The notes beneath the pieces were generated by a model, which saw nothing but the letters and a program-made list of their open reading frames with translations, did no database searches and was not told the origin of the DNA. A DNA stretch of 64,000 bases, from contig CACAXR010000005.1 in assembly GCA_902536555.1 (NCBI GenBank), forward strand, positions 1 through 64,000, given 5' to 3'. Positions 36,063 to 46,917 of this stretch are shown piece after piece; the stretch's first letter is position 1; each line of letters begins with the position of its first letter. A program made the position numbers and the translations under genes. Origin of the DNA: an uncultured Prochlorococcus sp. GTDB taxonomy: Bacteria; Cyanobacteriota; Cyanobacteriia; PCC-6307; Cyanobiaceae.

Positions 36063-36504
36063 AACTTTCTCCTAATAAATAAGTTTTGATCAGCTCCAGT
36101 TCTTATCAGATTCAACAAAGCTATCTAATGTTTGCTGATTCCTGATTGCTTCCTCAAGAAGTTCTTCTTCTGATCTTTCCTCAATCTCAGATTTATGATC
36201 TTCTTTTAGGGTGGATTTGGTAGACATTTGTTTATGTCAATTACAATTAAGTTCTAACTAGTCAGGCAAGCTATTCGACTAATAAATATGTACGGTTTGA
36301 GGAACTCCCTTATACGGATAAAGGATCAACAATTGAATTTGAATATGGTTAAAATCTTGTATGTTTTTTAGATTATTTTTTCCCTTTAAAAATCATCAGT
36401 AAAGGCAGACTAATAAGCATAAGACTTCCATCAATTAATAAAAAAGTATTTAGATTCATTTATGTATTTCTTCGGGGTTATCCCAATTAAGAGGTATCCC
36501 TCTT

Positions 36505-36645
36505 TTAAAAGGTTTTTTTTATATCATCCATCTCTTTTCTGATTTTGTTGTAGTAGGCCAATTCTTTGGGGTTATTAGAACCAAGACCATAATGCATGGT
36601 CGCTGCAAGATAAATTCTGTGCATACGATATGACGATAGCGACAT
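36505..36645 (-). CDS. Small hypothetical protein (46 aa)
   Basis: MSLSSYRMHRIYLAATMHYGLGSNNPKELAYYNKIRKEMDDIKKTF*, read by hand. Confidence 0.4.
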   Translation of the reverse strand: MSLSSYRMHRIYLAATMHYGLGSNNPKELAYYNKIRKEMDDIKKTF

Positions 36646-36811
36646 TACTGAATACAAGTTTTATCAAATATATCTGAATTTTTGATAAAATGCTGATCTG
36701 CGAGATCCCATTTATATTGATCAATTTTGGAAGGACCCCTTTCGAATCAAATAAACAATATTTATACTTTTTTATTACTTACCTTTTTCCTCGTAGCAAT
36801 GCTTTTGGCCA

Positions 36812-36883
<72 letters not shown>

Positions 36884-36893
36884 AATTTTAAAG

Positions 36894-36975
36894 TGGGCCG
36901 GGTTGGATTTGAACCAACGTAGGCAGAGCCAGCGGATTTACAGTCCGCCCCCTTTAACCACTCGGGCACCGACCC
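36894..36975 (-). tRNA. trnY: tRNA-Tyr (GTA)
   Basis: Reverse complement gggtcggtgcccgagtggttaaagggggcggactGTAaatccgctggctctgcctacgttggttcaaatccaacccggccca; long variable arm. Confidence 0.95.
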
Positions 36976-37077
36976 CCACTATTTGAACTTATCAGTTAAT
37001 GGACACTTTGTGTGAAATTGTTTTGGTTTTTTTGTTTCTTTCTAGATAGCATTTGTAAAGAAAAGACTTTATTGATG

Positions 37078-37518
37078 ATGAATATTTTATTGATAAATGG
37101 ACCAAATCTAAATCTTTTGGGCACTAGAGAACCTGAAATATATGGTAATAAAACATTGAGTGATATAGAAAAAGATTTAATTAAAATTGCTAAAGAAAAA
37201 AGTATTAATCTTGAATGTTTTCAAAGTAATCACGAAGGAGAAATAGTAGATAAAATTCAGGAGTCTGTAAAAAGTATCCAAGGTATTCTTATAAATGCTG
37301 GCGCTTTTACTCATACCTCGATTGCTATTCGTGATGCTTTAATTGGATCTAAAATTCCTTTTGTGGAGTTACATATTTCAAATATTTTTAGTAGAGAAGA
37401 TTTTCGTAAAGAATCTTTTCTTACAGATAAAGCTATAGGAATTATTAGTGGATTTGGCATATCAAGTTATTCCTTAGCTCTTGAAGGAATCATTGGATAT
37501 TTAATTAGTAAAGATTAA
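37078..37518 (+). CDS. aroQ: 3-dehydroquinate dehydratase type II
   Basis: [39 protein letters not shown]. Confidence 0.95.
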   Translation: MNILLINGPNLNLLGTREPEIYGNKTLSDIEKDLIKIAKEKSINLECFQSNHEGEIVDKIQESVKSIQGILINAGAFTHTSIAIRDALIGSKIPFVELHISNIFSREDFRKESFLTDKAIGIISGFGISSYSLALEGIIGYLISKD

Positions 37519-38127
37519 ATGCTAGTCGATTTTAAAAGGCCCACTTCTCATATTAAATATTTATCGTCATTTACCTCAGAGGAGTGGATCAAACTCGCAT
37601 TATCTAATCCAATAGATATTCTTATTGACCATGCTCATTGTGAGAGAAAAGCAGCAGGAGTAGCTATTCAATTGATGTTCAGATATCCATCAGAACCAAA
37701 TCTGGCAGAAGTTCTAAGTCCAATAGCAAGAGAAGAATTAGAGCATTTTGAAAAAATACTTTATTTTTTAAAGGATCTTGGACATTCTCTTGAGACCTTA
37801 AAACCGCCTCCATATGGAGCTGAATTGTCCAAAAATATAAGAAAGGAAGAGCCCAATAGAATGCTTGATAGTTTCTTAATAGCAGGACTTATTGAAGCAA
37901 GAAGTCATGAAAGATTAAGCTTGCTTGCTCTGAATTCTGAAGATAAATCGTTTAAATCCCTTTATGAGTCTCTGCTTGAGAGTGAGGCAAGACATTTTGG
38001 CGTTTACTGGAAACTAGCGCAAACTAAATTCTCTAAAAATCAAACTTTCAAAAGGTTAAAGGAATTGTCTGAAATTGAGTCAGCAATACTAGCTGAAACT
38101 TTTATGATGCCAAGGGTACATAGCTAA
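37519..38127 (+). CDS. miaE: tRNA-(ms2io6A)-hydroxylase
   Basis: DHAHCERKAAGVAIQLMFRYP...ISPIAREELEHFEKILYFL-type diiron motifs. Confidence 0.88.
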   Translation: MLVDFKRPTSHIKYLSSFTSEEWIKLALSNPIDILIDHAHCERKAAGVAIQLMFRYPSEPNLAEVLSPIAREELEHFEKILYFLKDLGHSLETLKPPPYGAELSKNIRKEEPNRMLDSFLIAGLIEARSHERLSLLALNSEDKSFKSLYESLLESEARHFGVYWKLAQTKFSKNQTFKRLKELSEIESAILAETFMMPRVHS

Positions 38128-38143
38128 AGTTAATCAAATAAAA

Positions 38144-38899
38144 ATGATAATAAACAAGTTCTTAATTTTACTTAATCGATATAAAACTGATTTACCAACA
38201 TTCACCATCGTTGGTGTTGGCCCCGGAGATCCATCGCTTTTAACAATTGCTGCTGCAGATGCAATAAAAAAAGCAAAAGTTATAGTTTTTCCAATATCAG
38301 ATGATAATAAAAAGAGTTTCGCTGCAGAAATAGTCAAGAAATACACCAAATTTAAAAAAAATATACCTATCATTTTCCCAATGGCTAGGAAGGATTTTGA
38401 TCCTGATGAAATATGGTCTAAAGCAGTAGAAAAAATTGTGAAATTTATAAAAAATGGTGAATCAGTTGTTTTACTTTGTCTCGGAGATACCTCAATATTT
38501 GCAAGTTCTTCTAATATTTTGAGGATAATAAAGCATAATTATCCAGAAATTATTACCAAAACCATACCTGGTATTTCTTCTTTTTCAGCAGCAGCAGCTT
38601 TGAATGATTTTGATTTAGTTAAAAAAGGCGAGACTTTAATAATCAAAGAGTGCCCCTCATCCAATTCAGAATTAACATCCCTAATTAAGGAAAGTAGAGA
38701 TAATAAAACGGTCCTGGCTATTATGAAAATTGGGAAAAGATGGAATTTAGTTAGGGAAACTTTAAAAAAAGAGGATATTATCAAAAAATCATTAATTGCT
38801 TTGAATGTTGGGACGCCTGATCAAATTATTCAATATGCATCCCAATATAATAAGGACGTTATGCCATATTTTTCTTTGATTTTGATAAGGTTCGATTAA
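38144..38899 (+). CDS. cobI: Precorrin-2 C20-methyltransferase
   Basis: FTIVGVGPGDPSLLTIAAADAIKKAKVIVFP; VVLLCLGDTSIFASSSNI; IPGISSFSAAAAL. Confidence 0.92.
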   Translation: MIINKFLILLNRYKTDLPTFTIVGVGPGDPSLLTIAAADAIKKAKVIVFPISDDNKKSFAAEIVKKYTKFKKNIPIIFPMARKDFDPDEIWSKAVEKIVKFIKNGESVVLLCLGDTSIFASSSNILRIIKHNYPEIITKTIPGISSFSAAAALNDFDLVKKGETLIIKECPSSNSELTSLIKESRDNKTVLAIMKIGKRWNLVRETLKKEDIIKKSLIALNVGTPDQIIQYASQYNKDVMPYFSLILIRFD

Positions 38900-39384
38900 T
38901 GCATAAAAAAGAAAAATTTGTCGAAAATCAATTTACATGGCCAATATGTAAAAAACTATTATTTCTTATTCTTGAAGATAAGGTTAGTGATGTTTTTGTT
39001 TGTGAATTAGTGTGGGAAAGACTTTTTTATACTAAAGAACTATCTATAAATGATTGGACCTTTAGCGCATTAACTCCTTCTTATTGGTCAGAAAAATATG
39101 AAAAAGCTCCTCAAATCATTTCAGAGCGACCAGCCTCAGTACATTTGACTCGATCAATTCCAAAAAACTATAAGCAGGGATTGAAAAATTTTCTTAATTT
39201 TAAAGGTTATAGGATTAATGAACTCTATCCAAGAAGAACTAGAAGAGCGACGGCAGTAAATTGGTTGATTTATTGGGCGATTGAAAATGATTGTTTTTCA
39301 AAAGATAATGGATTAATTCCAAGTCCTAGTTCACCACCTGTTAATCCAGTTAAAGGACATTTTGGCGATCCAGAAATCAAATAA
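38899..39384 (+). CDS. DUF1823 family protein
   Basis: VCELVWERLFY...WTFSALTPSYWSEKYEKAPQIISERPASVHLTRSIPKNYKQGLK. Confidence 0.7.
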   Translation: MHKKEKFVENQFTWPICKKLLFLILEDKVSDVFVCELVWERLFYTKELSINDWTFSALTPSYWSEKYEKAPQIISERPASVHLTRSIPKNYKQGLKNFLNFKGYRINELYPRRTRRATAVNWLIYWAIENDCFSKDNGLIPSPSSPPVNPVKGHFGDPEIK

Positions 39385-39458
39385 GTTTTTTTGAATAAGG
39401 TAAATGATTCTATTAAAGGTATAGTTGTAATGAATACTACTTTCTTTGGAGAGAAGAA

Positions 39459-40832
39459 TTGATTCTTCCTACAATAGCAATTATCGGAAGACCTAACGTT
39501 GGGAAATCTACCTTAGTTAATCGTCTTTGCCAAAGTAATGATGCAATAGTATTTGATAAACCCGGTGTTACAAGAGATAGAACTTATCAAAATGCTTCAT
39601 GGGGAGGTAAAGAATTTCAAATAGTTGATACTGGAGGTTTAGTTTTTGATGATGATAGTGAATTTCTCCCAGAGATAAGGACACAAGTTTTCTTGGCTCT
39701 AGAAGAGGCTTCACTAGCGTTACTAGTGGTAGATGGGAATCAAGGCGTTACTGATGGTGATTTATCAATAGCAAAATGGTTAAGAAACTCAAGCTGTAAA
39801 ACAATTGTTGCTGTTAACAAATGCGAATCGACTACTCTAGGAATATCTCTAGCTTCAGAGTTCTGGAAATTAGGTTTGGGGGAACCTAACCCTGTTTCGG
39901 CTATACATGGTTCAGGTACTGGAGATCTTTTAGATCTCGTTATTGGCGAACTTCCTGAAAATAATATCCATGATGATGAAGAAAAGATAATGATGTCAAT
40001 TATTGGTAGGCCTAATGTTGGTAAATCTAGTTTGTTAAATTCAATCTGTGGAGAAAAAAGAGCAATAGTTAGTGACATTAGTGGTACGACAACTGATTCC
40101 ATAGATACGCTTATTAAAAAAGGTGATAATAATTGGAAAATTATTGATACTGCAGGGATTAGAAGAAAGAAAAATGTTAAATATGGCACTGAATTCTTTG
40201 GTATTAATAGAGCTTTTAAATCTATAGATAGAAGTGATGTTTGTGTGTTGGTTATAGATGCGGTTGACGGAGTAACTGATCAAGACCAGAAGCTGGCTGG
40301 GCGCATAGAAGAACAAGGCAGAGCTTGCATAATTGCTGTTAATAAATGGGATCTGGTAGAAAAAAATAGTTCAACAATTTATCAAGTAGAAAAAGAACTT
40401 AGATCTAAACTTTATTTTTTACACTGGTCAAAAATGATTTTTACATCTGCCTTAACTGGTCAAAGAGTTGATAATATTTTTGAGCATGCTCTTAATGCTG
40501 TAAATCAACATAGAAGAAGAGTTACAACATCTGTATTTAATGAAGTACTTAAAGAATCAATAAGTTGGAAAAGTCCTCCAACGAAGAGAAGCGGCAAACA
40601 AGGTAGGCTTTATTACGGTACTCAAGTAAAGAATAAACCTCCCACTTTTACTCTTTTTGTAAATGAACCTAAATTATTCGGAATAACTTATAGAAGATAT
40701 ATTGAGAGACAAATTAGAGTAAATTTAGGCTTTGAAGGCACACCCCTCATTTTACTTTGGAGAGGAAAACAGCAAAGAGCTTTAAATAAAGAAGTCGAAA
40801 GAGAAAATATTGAGTTAATTCAAAAAGATTAA
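39459..40832 (+). CDS. der: Ribosome-associated GTPase Der (EngA)
   Basis: Two GTPase domains: [17 protein letters not shown] and [17 protein letters not shown]. Confidence 0.97.
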   Translation: MILPTIAIIGRPNVGKSTLVNRLCQSNDAIVFDKPGVTRDRTYQNASWGGKEFQIVDTGGLVFDDDSEFLPEIRTQVFLALEEASLALLVVDGNQGVTDGDLSIAKWLRNSSCKTIVAVNKCESTTLGISLASEFWKLGLGEPNPVSAIHGSGTGDLLDLVIGELPENNIHDDEEKIMMSIIGRPNVGKSSLLNSICGEKRAIVSDISGTTTDSIDTLIKKGDNNWKIIDTAGIRRKKNVKYGTEFFGINRAFKSIDRSDVCVLVIDAVDGVTDQDQKLAGRIEEQGRACIIAVNKWDLVEKNSSTIYQVEKELRSKLYFLHWSKMIFTSALTGQRVDNIFEHALNAVNQHRRRVTTSVFNEVLKESISWKSPPTKRSGKQGRLYYGTQVKNKPPTFTLFVNEPKLFGITYRRYIERQIRVNLGFEGTPLILLWRGKQQRALNKEVERENIELIQKD

Positions 40833-41746
40833 TGAATTTGCTAACCAAATTTTCTATTGGTCAATACGTTCATGGTAATAGAAGTTGGCTAAGAATTATA
40901 GATAGTAGATTAAAAATAATTATCGTAATGATATTTTTAATCACTCCAATTTGGGCAGGTCCAATATGGAGATTGAGTTTAGTTGGTTTCTTACTATTAA
41001 TTACTTTTTTAAGTTTATTGCCATCTAGAGTATGGTGGCGATCATTATTTTTTCTCTCATGTTTGTCACTATTAATTGGATGTATATCAATACTTGCCTC
41101 GTCTGATATTCAATCTCTTGATGGCTACTTAAGAAATCCCAATGAGTTGCAAGTAGTACTGGAAAGCCAAAAAGAATGGAATATTTTGCAAATTCCTTCG
41201 CAGAAGATAGGGTTTATTAATTTTGGTCCCTACAACTTATCAAGAAAAGCTTTTGAACTAGGAATAAAAACCTCAACTTTGATATTTACAGTTATTCATA
41301 GTGTGAATTTGATGCTTTTAACAACATTGCAGGAAGACATTGTATGGGGATTAAGTTGGTTTATGTATCCATTAAGAAAGATTGGATTGCCAACTAGTAA
41401 GTGGCTTTTTCAGTTGTTAATTGCATTACGTTTTATTCCTCTTGTACAGGAAGAACTTCAAAATATCATTAAATCAGTGTCAGTTAGATCAATAAATTTT
41501 CGAAATTTAGGACTAAAGAAATCCTTTAGTGTTTTATTAATCTTAGTGGAAAGGTTATTTCAAAATATATTTCTGAGAATTGATCATGGAGCAGAATCAC
41601 TACTCTCAAAGAAAAAAATTATTATAAAAACCAACAGATTTAGAACTCTTTATCCTTCAAAATCTCTCAATGTAATTGTTAATACATTATCGATTTGTTT
41701 TATTTGCATAGCAATTTTTCTAAGAAAACTGTATGGTGCATTATAA
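40832..41746 (+). CDS. Energy-coupling factor transporter transmembrane protein (CbiQ/EcfT family)
   Basis: SWLRIIDSRLKIIIVMIFLITPIW; LIALRFIPLVQEELQNIIKSVSVRSINF. Confidence 0.85.
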   Translation: MNLLTKFSIGQYVHGNRSWLRIIDSRLKIIIVMIFLITPIWAGPIWRLSLVGFLLLITFLSLLPSRVWWRSLFFLSCLSLLIGCISILASSDIQSLDGYLRNPNELQVVLESQKEWNILQIPSQKIGFINFGPYNLSRKAFELGIKTSTLIFTVIHSVNLMLLTTLQEDIVWGLSWFMYPLRKIGLPTSKWLFQLLIALRFIPLVQEELQNIIKSVSVRSINFRNLGLKKSFSVLLILVERLFQNIFLRIDHGAESLLSKKKIIIKTNRFRTLYPSKSLNVIVNTLSICFICIAIFLRKLYGAL

Positions 41747-41765
41747 ATAACACAATATTTTAGGT

Positions 41766-42032
41766 TTGAGTTCTGAGCGTTATTTAAACCATCCAACATT
41801 TGGCATGTTATACCAAGTTTCTCCTGGAAATGATGGGAGAGATATTTATGCGACTTTATACGCTCAAAAAATGTTTTTTTTGGTAGAAGTTCGACAGAGA
41901 GAAGTTTTTTTTGAAGTTATACCTTATTTAGATGCCCGTAATCAGGCCGAATTAAACCTTCAAAAAGCTAGGAGAAAAGGATCTGAAGAACTATCTAAAT
42001 GGGAGAATTTATTTACGCAAACTTTCTTATAA
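41766..42032 (+). CDS. pipX: PII-interacting protein PipX
   Basis: YLNHPTFGMLYQVSPGNDGRDIYATLYAQKMFFLVEVR. Confidence 0.88.
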   Translation: MSSERYLNHPTFGMLYQVSPGNDGRDIYATLYAQKMFFLVEVRQREVFFEVIPYLDARNQAELNLQKARRKGSEELSKWENLFTQTFL

Positions 42033-42035
42033 AAG

Positions 42036-42671
42036 GTGAACCCTGCAAATTATTTAAAAATAAAAAATAAAATACCATCAAATGTAAATATTCTTGCGGT
42101 AAGTAAAGGATTTAAAAGTCAAGAAATCAAGACTATTCAAAATATAGGTCAGAACGATTTTGGTGAAAGTAAGGTTCAAGAGGCGTTTGAAAAACAATTA
42201 ACCTTAAAAGATCTTAAACAAATAAATTGGCATTTTATTGGAAGAATACAAAGTAATAAAATTAGAAAGATAGTTCAAAATTTTAAATATATTCATTCAG
42301 TAGATTCATTTGAAAAGTTGCAAAAGATTTCTAATATTTCACGTGAAGAGAAGAAAAATCCATTAATAATGTTGCAGGTTAAGTTGAGTGATGACCCAAC
42401 TAAAGGAGGATTTAATCCCGAATTTTTAATTTTGAAATGGAGAGAAATTCAAGAGTTGAAAAATATTTCATTAACCGGTTTGATGACTATCAATCCTAAA
42501 GGACTTAGCTCTAAAGAAAATTCAGGGTTGTTCAAAAAATGTCGTGATCTCGCTGATTCTCTGCAACTACCAGATTGTTCCATGGGGATGTCAGGTGATT
42601 GGGAGGAAGCTATTGACGCTGGATCAACTTGGTTAAGATTAGGATCCTTGATTTTTGGAGGTAGATCCTAA
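42036..42671 (+). CDS. yggS: YggS-family PLP homeostasis protein
   Basis: ILAVSKGFKSQEI, FGESKVQEAFEK, WHFIGRIQSNKIRKI, CSMGMSGDWEEAIDAGSTWLRLGSLIFG. Confidence 0.93.
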   Translation: MNPANYLKIKNKIPSNVNILAVSKGFKSQEIKTIQNIGQNDFGESKVQEAFEKQLTLKDLKQINWHFIGRIQSNKIRKIVQNFKYIHSVDSFEKLQKISNISREEKKNPLIMLQVKLSDDPTKGGFNPEFLILKWREIQELKNISLTGLMTINPKGLSSKENSGLFKKCRDLADSLQLPDCSMGMSGDWEEAIDAGSTWLRLGSLIFGGRS

Positions 42672-42821
42672 TTAGTTATTTTTTTATAAAAATCTTATCT
42701 ATTAACTTGCAGTAAAGTTCAACTAACGTTATTTAAGTATAGGTAGTTTATTCATTTAAAAAATGAATCTATTACTCAAGGTTCTTAAACCTTAGTAATC
42801 AATTTCAAGAGGATTTAAAAG

Positions 42822-43397
42822 GTGTCACTAATTTCTAGATTAAAGGCAGTGGTTGCAGGGGATGAGTATCTCGATGATGATTTTGATGAGTTGGATTATG
42901 CTTCAGAGGATGAATTAAATGATATTAATAATTTCAAACAAAATCCAAAGAATGCAAATGCCCTTGCAAATTCAAACCCCTTCGATTTTATGAATAACAA
43001 TAGATCATCTAAAGTGGTTGGTATGCCTGGAATCTCAAATTCATCCTCAGAAGTTAGTTTAATGGAACCAAGAAGTTTTGATGAGATGCCTCAAGCTATA
43101 CAAGCATTAAGAGAGAGAAAAACTGTAATTCTCAATTTAACTATGATGGATCCTGATCAAGCTCAAAGAGCGGTTGATTTTATTGCTGGGGGCACATATG
43201 CAATTGATGGACATCAAGAAAGAGTCGGTGAAAGTATTTTTCTATTTGCTCCAAGTTGTGTAAATGTAACTAGTTCCTCTCCAGAAGAAGCTTCTCCTTC
43301 TTCTGTATCTACAGAAAACACACCAAAATATAGTTTGGGCAAAAATACTACTCCTGAACCAGCATGGGGGGATTCTAAATTAAGTGCTTATTCATGA
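42822..43397 (+). CDS. sepF: Cell division protein SepF
   Basis: [57 protein letters not shown]. Confidence 0.95.
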   Translation: MSLISRLKAVVAGDEYLDDDFDELDYASEDELNDINNFKQNPKNANALANSNPFDFMNNNRSSKVVGMPGISNSSSEVSLMEPRSFDEMPQAIQALRERKTVILNLTMMDPDQAQRAVDFIAGGTYAIDGHQERVGESIFLFAPSCVNVTSSSPEEASPSSVSTENTPKYSLGKNTTPEPAWGDSKLSAYS

Positions 43398-43404
43398 TTA
43401 ATCT

Positions 43405-44217
43405 GTGACAGATAAAATTGCGATTATTGGTTTTGGAAATATTGCAAGTGCTATTGTTACCCCTTTATTAGATAACAAATTAATTCAGCCAGAGAACGTT
43501 TTTTGTGTTGTAAATACAGAAAAAAGTTTAGAAAACATAAAAAAAAATTATAAACATAATATAAACGTTTATAAATCAGGTTCTAAAGAGTCAAAAATAA
43601 TTTGGGATTGTAAATATAAACTTCTTTCGATAAAACCCCAACAATTAAGTTATGTAAGTGAGGCCCATCATATAAAAAATAAGGACAATTTAATAGTTTC
43701 AATTCTTGCAGGGGTTTCAATAAATAGACTTATTCAAAAGTTCCCTAATCATAAATGTGTGAGGGTGGTTACAAATATTCCAATAACTATTGGAAAAGGT
43801 TTAACAGGGATTTCTTGGGGAGAAGAAATTACAGAAGATCAAAAACAATTTACAAAAAAATTATTTGAAAATACTAGTAAAATTTATGAATTTACTGAAG
43901 ATTACCTTGATATATTTTTAGCTTTAACTTCATCCGGACCTGCAATTATTGCTTTAATTATTGAAGCATTAAGTGATGGAGGATTAAGCGGGGGATTACC
44001 AAAAATAATTTCAGAAGAACTTGTTATGGAAATGATACTAGGGACTATTTGTCTAATAAAGGAAAATAAACTTACTACTTCTGAGCTTAAAAATTTGGTA
44101 ACCTCTCCAGGTGGAACAACTATTTCTGCATTAAGGGTTTTAGAAAAAAAGAGTGTAAGGTCAGCATTAATTGAATCAATAGTTTCTGCAAGTAATCGAA
44201 GTAAAGAGTTTCGTTAG
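43405..44217 (+). CDS. proC: Pyrroline-5-carboxylate reductase
   Basis: KIAIIGFGNIASAIV; SSGPAIIALIIEALSDGG; LVTSPGGTTISALRVLE. Confidence 0.94.
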   Translation: MTDKIAIIGFGNIASAIVTPLLDNKLIQPENVFCVVNTEKSLENIKKNYKHNINVYKSGSKESKIIWDCKYKLLSIKPQQLSYVSEAHHIKNKDNLIVSILAGVSINRLIQKFPNHKCVRVVTNIPITIGKGLTGISWGEEITEDQKQFTKKLFENTSKIYEFTEDYLDIFLALTSSGPAIIALIIEALSDGGLSGGLPKIISEELVMEMILGTICLIKENKLTTSELKNLVTSPGGTTISALRVLEKKSVRSALIESIVSASNRSKEFR

Positions 44218-44221
44218 GTTT

Positions 44222-45379
44222 TCAATTATCTTTTAAGTTCATATAGACCTTTTCAAGTGAATTTATATTTTTAGCAATTGTGTATCTCTCAAGTATACGT
44301 TCTCTAGCTTTTTCCCCAAGATCTTTTGTAAATGATGGGTGCTGCACAAGAATTGGGATTATAGTTTTTAATTGTGTAGCTACATTATCAGTTGAAATTA
44401 CTATTCCTGCTCCGTTATCTAAAACTTCACCATCAGCTCCGGCATCTGTAGCTACACAAGCAGTACCAGCAGACATTGCCTCTAAAAGTGATAATGATAA
44501 ACCTTCTACTAAGCTTGGTAAGAAAAACACTTCTGATATTTGCATTATTGCTATCCTAGTTTCTAAATCTAATTCAGCACCCCACCAAATTAATTTCTCA
44601 TTACCAAGGTTAGAAAAACTATTTTCAAGTGTTGGCTTCATTGGTCCATCTCCAACAATTACTAATTTGCAATTTTGAGTTTTTGTTTGGCGCCAAGAAC
44701 GTAAAAGTGCCTCGATATTTTTCTCATTTGCAATCCTACCCATATATAAAAAGATTCTTTCATTTCCAAGTTTGTTTTTTACCTGATCATATTTTTTACT
44801 TTTCTCGCAAAAAGGTTTCCAAATATTTTCATCAACGCCGTTTGGAATAATTATTTGTTTTTCTTTAGGTACTCCTAATTTCTCAAGAACATTTTTTTGA
44901 GGTTCAGAAAAGATAATTATTTTATCGAATTTTGCTAAAGATGGAGCATAAAGTTGATACGTTAATTGTTGAGTGCTCGCAGTTAGATTTCTATTTTTTG
45001 CATCAAATGGTGGATGAAATGTTCCTATAAGAGGAACATTAATTTCATTACAAAGCTCTGGAAGTCTAAAGTCTAAAGGAGATAAGGTTAGGCTTGCATG
45101 TACTATGTCAGGCTTTAATCTTTCCAATGATAGTCTTAGCTCTTTTTCTGCCCTTGGCGAGGGTATTGTATAAACTTGAGATTTAATTAAATATGGGAGA
45201 CTTACGTCAGGATCGTTTGCAAGAAATAATGGTTTTGATGCATTTGAACTAGAGGGATTGTCGAAATGAATAAAACTGATTTTATGCCCCCTGGCCTTCA
45301 ATTCCTTAGTAGTTGAATCACCATAAGTTACATTTCCGCAAAAAGGGGATTTTTTACCCAACCAGGCAATATGAACCAC
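44222..45379 (-). CDS. GT4-family glycosyltransferase
   Basis: IIPNGVDENIWKPF; FLYMGRIANEKNIEALLRSW; FFLPSLVEGLSLSLLEAMSAGTACVATDAGADGEVL. Confidence 0.9.
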   Translation of the reverse strand: MVHIAWLGKKSPFCGNVTYGDSTTKELKARGHKISFIHFDNPSSSNASKPLFLANDPDVSLPYLIKSQVYTIPSPRAEKELRLSLERLKPDIVHASLTLSPLDFRLPELCNEINVPLIGTFHPPFDAKNRNLTASTQQLTYQLYAPSLAKFDKIIIFSEPQKNVLEKLGVPKEKQIIIPNGVDENIWKPFCEKSKKYDQVKNKLGNERIFLYMGRIANEKNIEALLRSWRQTKTQNCKLVIVGDGPMKPTLENSFSNLGNEKLIWWGAELDLETRIAIMQISEVFFLPSLVEGLSLSLLEAMSAGTACVATDAGADGEVLDNGAGIVISTDNVATQLKTIIPILVQHPSFTKDLGEKARERILERYTIAKNINSLEKVYMNLKDN

Positions 45380-45464
45380 ATTAATTGATTTAGCTATTTA
45401 TAAAGTTAACAGTCAGAGTCGCCATGATCATAATTTTTAAATTTATTAATGATTTATGAAAATC

Positions 45465-46250
45465 TTAACTATATATTTCTCTCAACATTTTTAGTGAAGA
45501 AAGATCTTTCTCTAGTTGAGCAGAGATCCAAGTCTCAATAATAAATAATATTTTCAGCCAGACTTTTTTGGGTCCCAATAACTCTCCATTAGATTTTATT
45601 GGTAATTCGGGGAAAAGAAGTCTCTGTAAAAGGGCAACTTCAGATGCATTTATTTTTAGATTACTTTGAGGATCTTCCATGGACGAAAACCCTTCACTTG
45701 GCAAATAATAACAATTCCATTCCCAATTTCCTAAAGGCGGAATAATAGGTTCTCCAGTTTTACAGCAATGATGAATAGGTAAATTTATACCTCCAATGGC
45801 TAATAGATGGATTAAAGATTGAATACTCATTGAGAGCATTTTAATATCCTCTTCTTTGGATTCTTCATACAAATAAATCCTATCTAGATGTGCAAGAACA
45901 CAAGATAAATAGTTTTGTTGCTTGTCATTATTACCTACTAATAAAAAAGTTAATTCAGTTATTGCTTGCGCGGCTGCAAGACATTCAATATTTTTCCCTA
46001 GACCAGAATAGCTTTTTAATATTTTAATTTGACGTACAGATTTAAGATTTCTTTTCCCAAAAATCTGCAGACTTAAATATGTTAATGGAGTAGCTGCGGC
46101 AAGACTACTTTTAGGACGTCTAGCACCAGGTACCGCTAGTCGAATAATCCCTTGCTCATCAGTAAGAATAGTTATTAATCTATCATTCTCACCTAATGGA
46201 GAAGCTTTAATGCAGAGACCTTCTAGTCTGCACTCGCCAGAACCAGACAT
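45465..46250 (-). CDS. recO: DNA repair protein RecO
   Basis: LEGLCIKASPLGENDRLITILTDEQGIIRLAVPGARRPKSSLAAATPLTYLSL. Confidence 0.92.
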   Translation of the reverse strand: MSGSGECRLEGLCIKASPLGENDRLITILTDEQGIIRLAVPGARRPKSSLAAATPLTYLSLQIFGKRNLKSVRQIKILKSYSGLGKNIECLAAAQAITELTFLLVGNNDKQQNYLSCVLAHLDRIYLYEESKEEDIKMLSMSIQSLIHLLAIGGINLPIHHCCKTGEPIIPPLGNWEWNCYYLPSEGFSSMEDPQSNLKINASEVALLQRLLFPELPIKSNGELLGPKKVWLKILFIIETWISAQLEKDLSSLKMLREIYS

Positions 46251-46910
46251 TTAAATAACCTTTAATTCTTGAAAAATCTCACAAAAATTTGAAGTTCCTA
46301 CGCAACTAATTCCATTATCAAGCAAATCAATAACTTGCGTCAGTTTTTCTATACCACCTATAACTTTGATGTGATTTTGAGAGCCCGTTATTTTTAAAAT
46401 TTCCGCTACATCATTTAATGTAATAGGGGGCCCAAACCCGTCCCCGAATTGAAAATTTTTTATTCCTAATTCCAAAGATATTTCTATCGCATTGTACAAA
46501 ACTTCTTTTTGTAGTTTTGATTTATTTATGATTATTGAAACTGGTAATCCAGATAACTTCACTTGCTCAATTTCAGCAGCGAAAGTTTCTAAGTTTCTTT
46601 TGGATAAATTGATAAAGTTTGGGATATATTCAATTCCGTTTGCACCTTTATCTTTTGCAAAATTAACCAATTCTTCAATAAATGTAACTGGCAAATCTGC
46701 TAAAGGGTAAGAAATAAGTGCGTTTATCTTCGCACTGTAATTACCCAAACAGTTTTTAAGATCAGTTAAATAATTTAGTGAAGTAGAAATATTCTTGATA
46801 TTATATTTTTTTATTAAATCGCAATTCGCGCAAAAATCTTCCCAAGTTAAATACGGGTTAATAATGATTGCATGAATTTTTTCGTTTAATTCATATTCAA
46901 TATTAGGCAT
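46251..46910 (-). CDS. deoC: Deoxyribose-phosphate aldolase
   Basis: ALISYPLADLPVTFIEELVNFAKDKGANGIEYIPNF; HIKVIGGIEKLTQVIDLLDNG. Confidence 0.85.
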   Translation of the reverse strand: MPNIEYELNEKIHAIIINPYLTWEDFCANCDLIKKYNIKNISTSLNYLTDLKNCLGNYSAKINALISYPLADLPVTFIEELVNFAKDKGANGIEYIPNFINLSKRNLETFAAEIEQVKLSGLPVSIIINKSKLQKEVLYNAIEISLELGIKNFQFGDGFGPPITLNDVAEILKITGSQNHIKVIGGIEKLTQVIDLLDNGISCVGTSNFCEIFQELKVI

Positions 46911-46917
46911 TTAAAAG

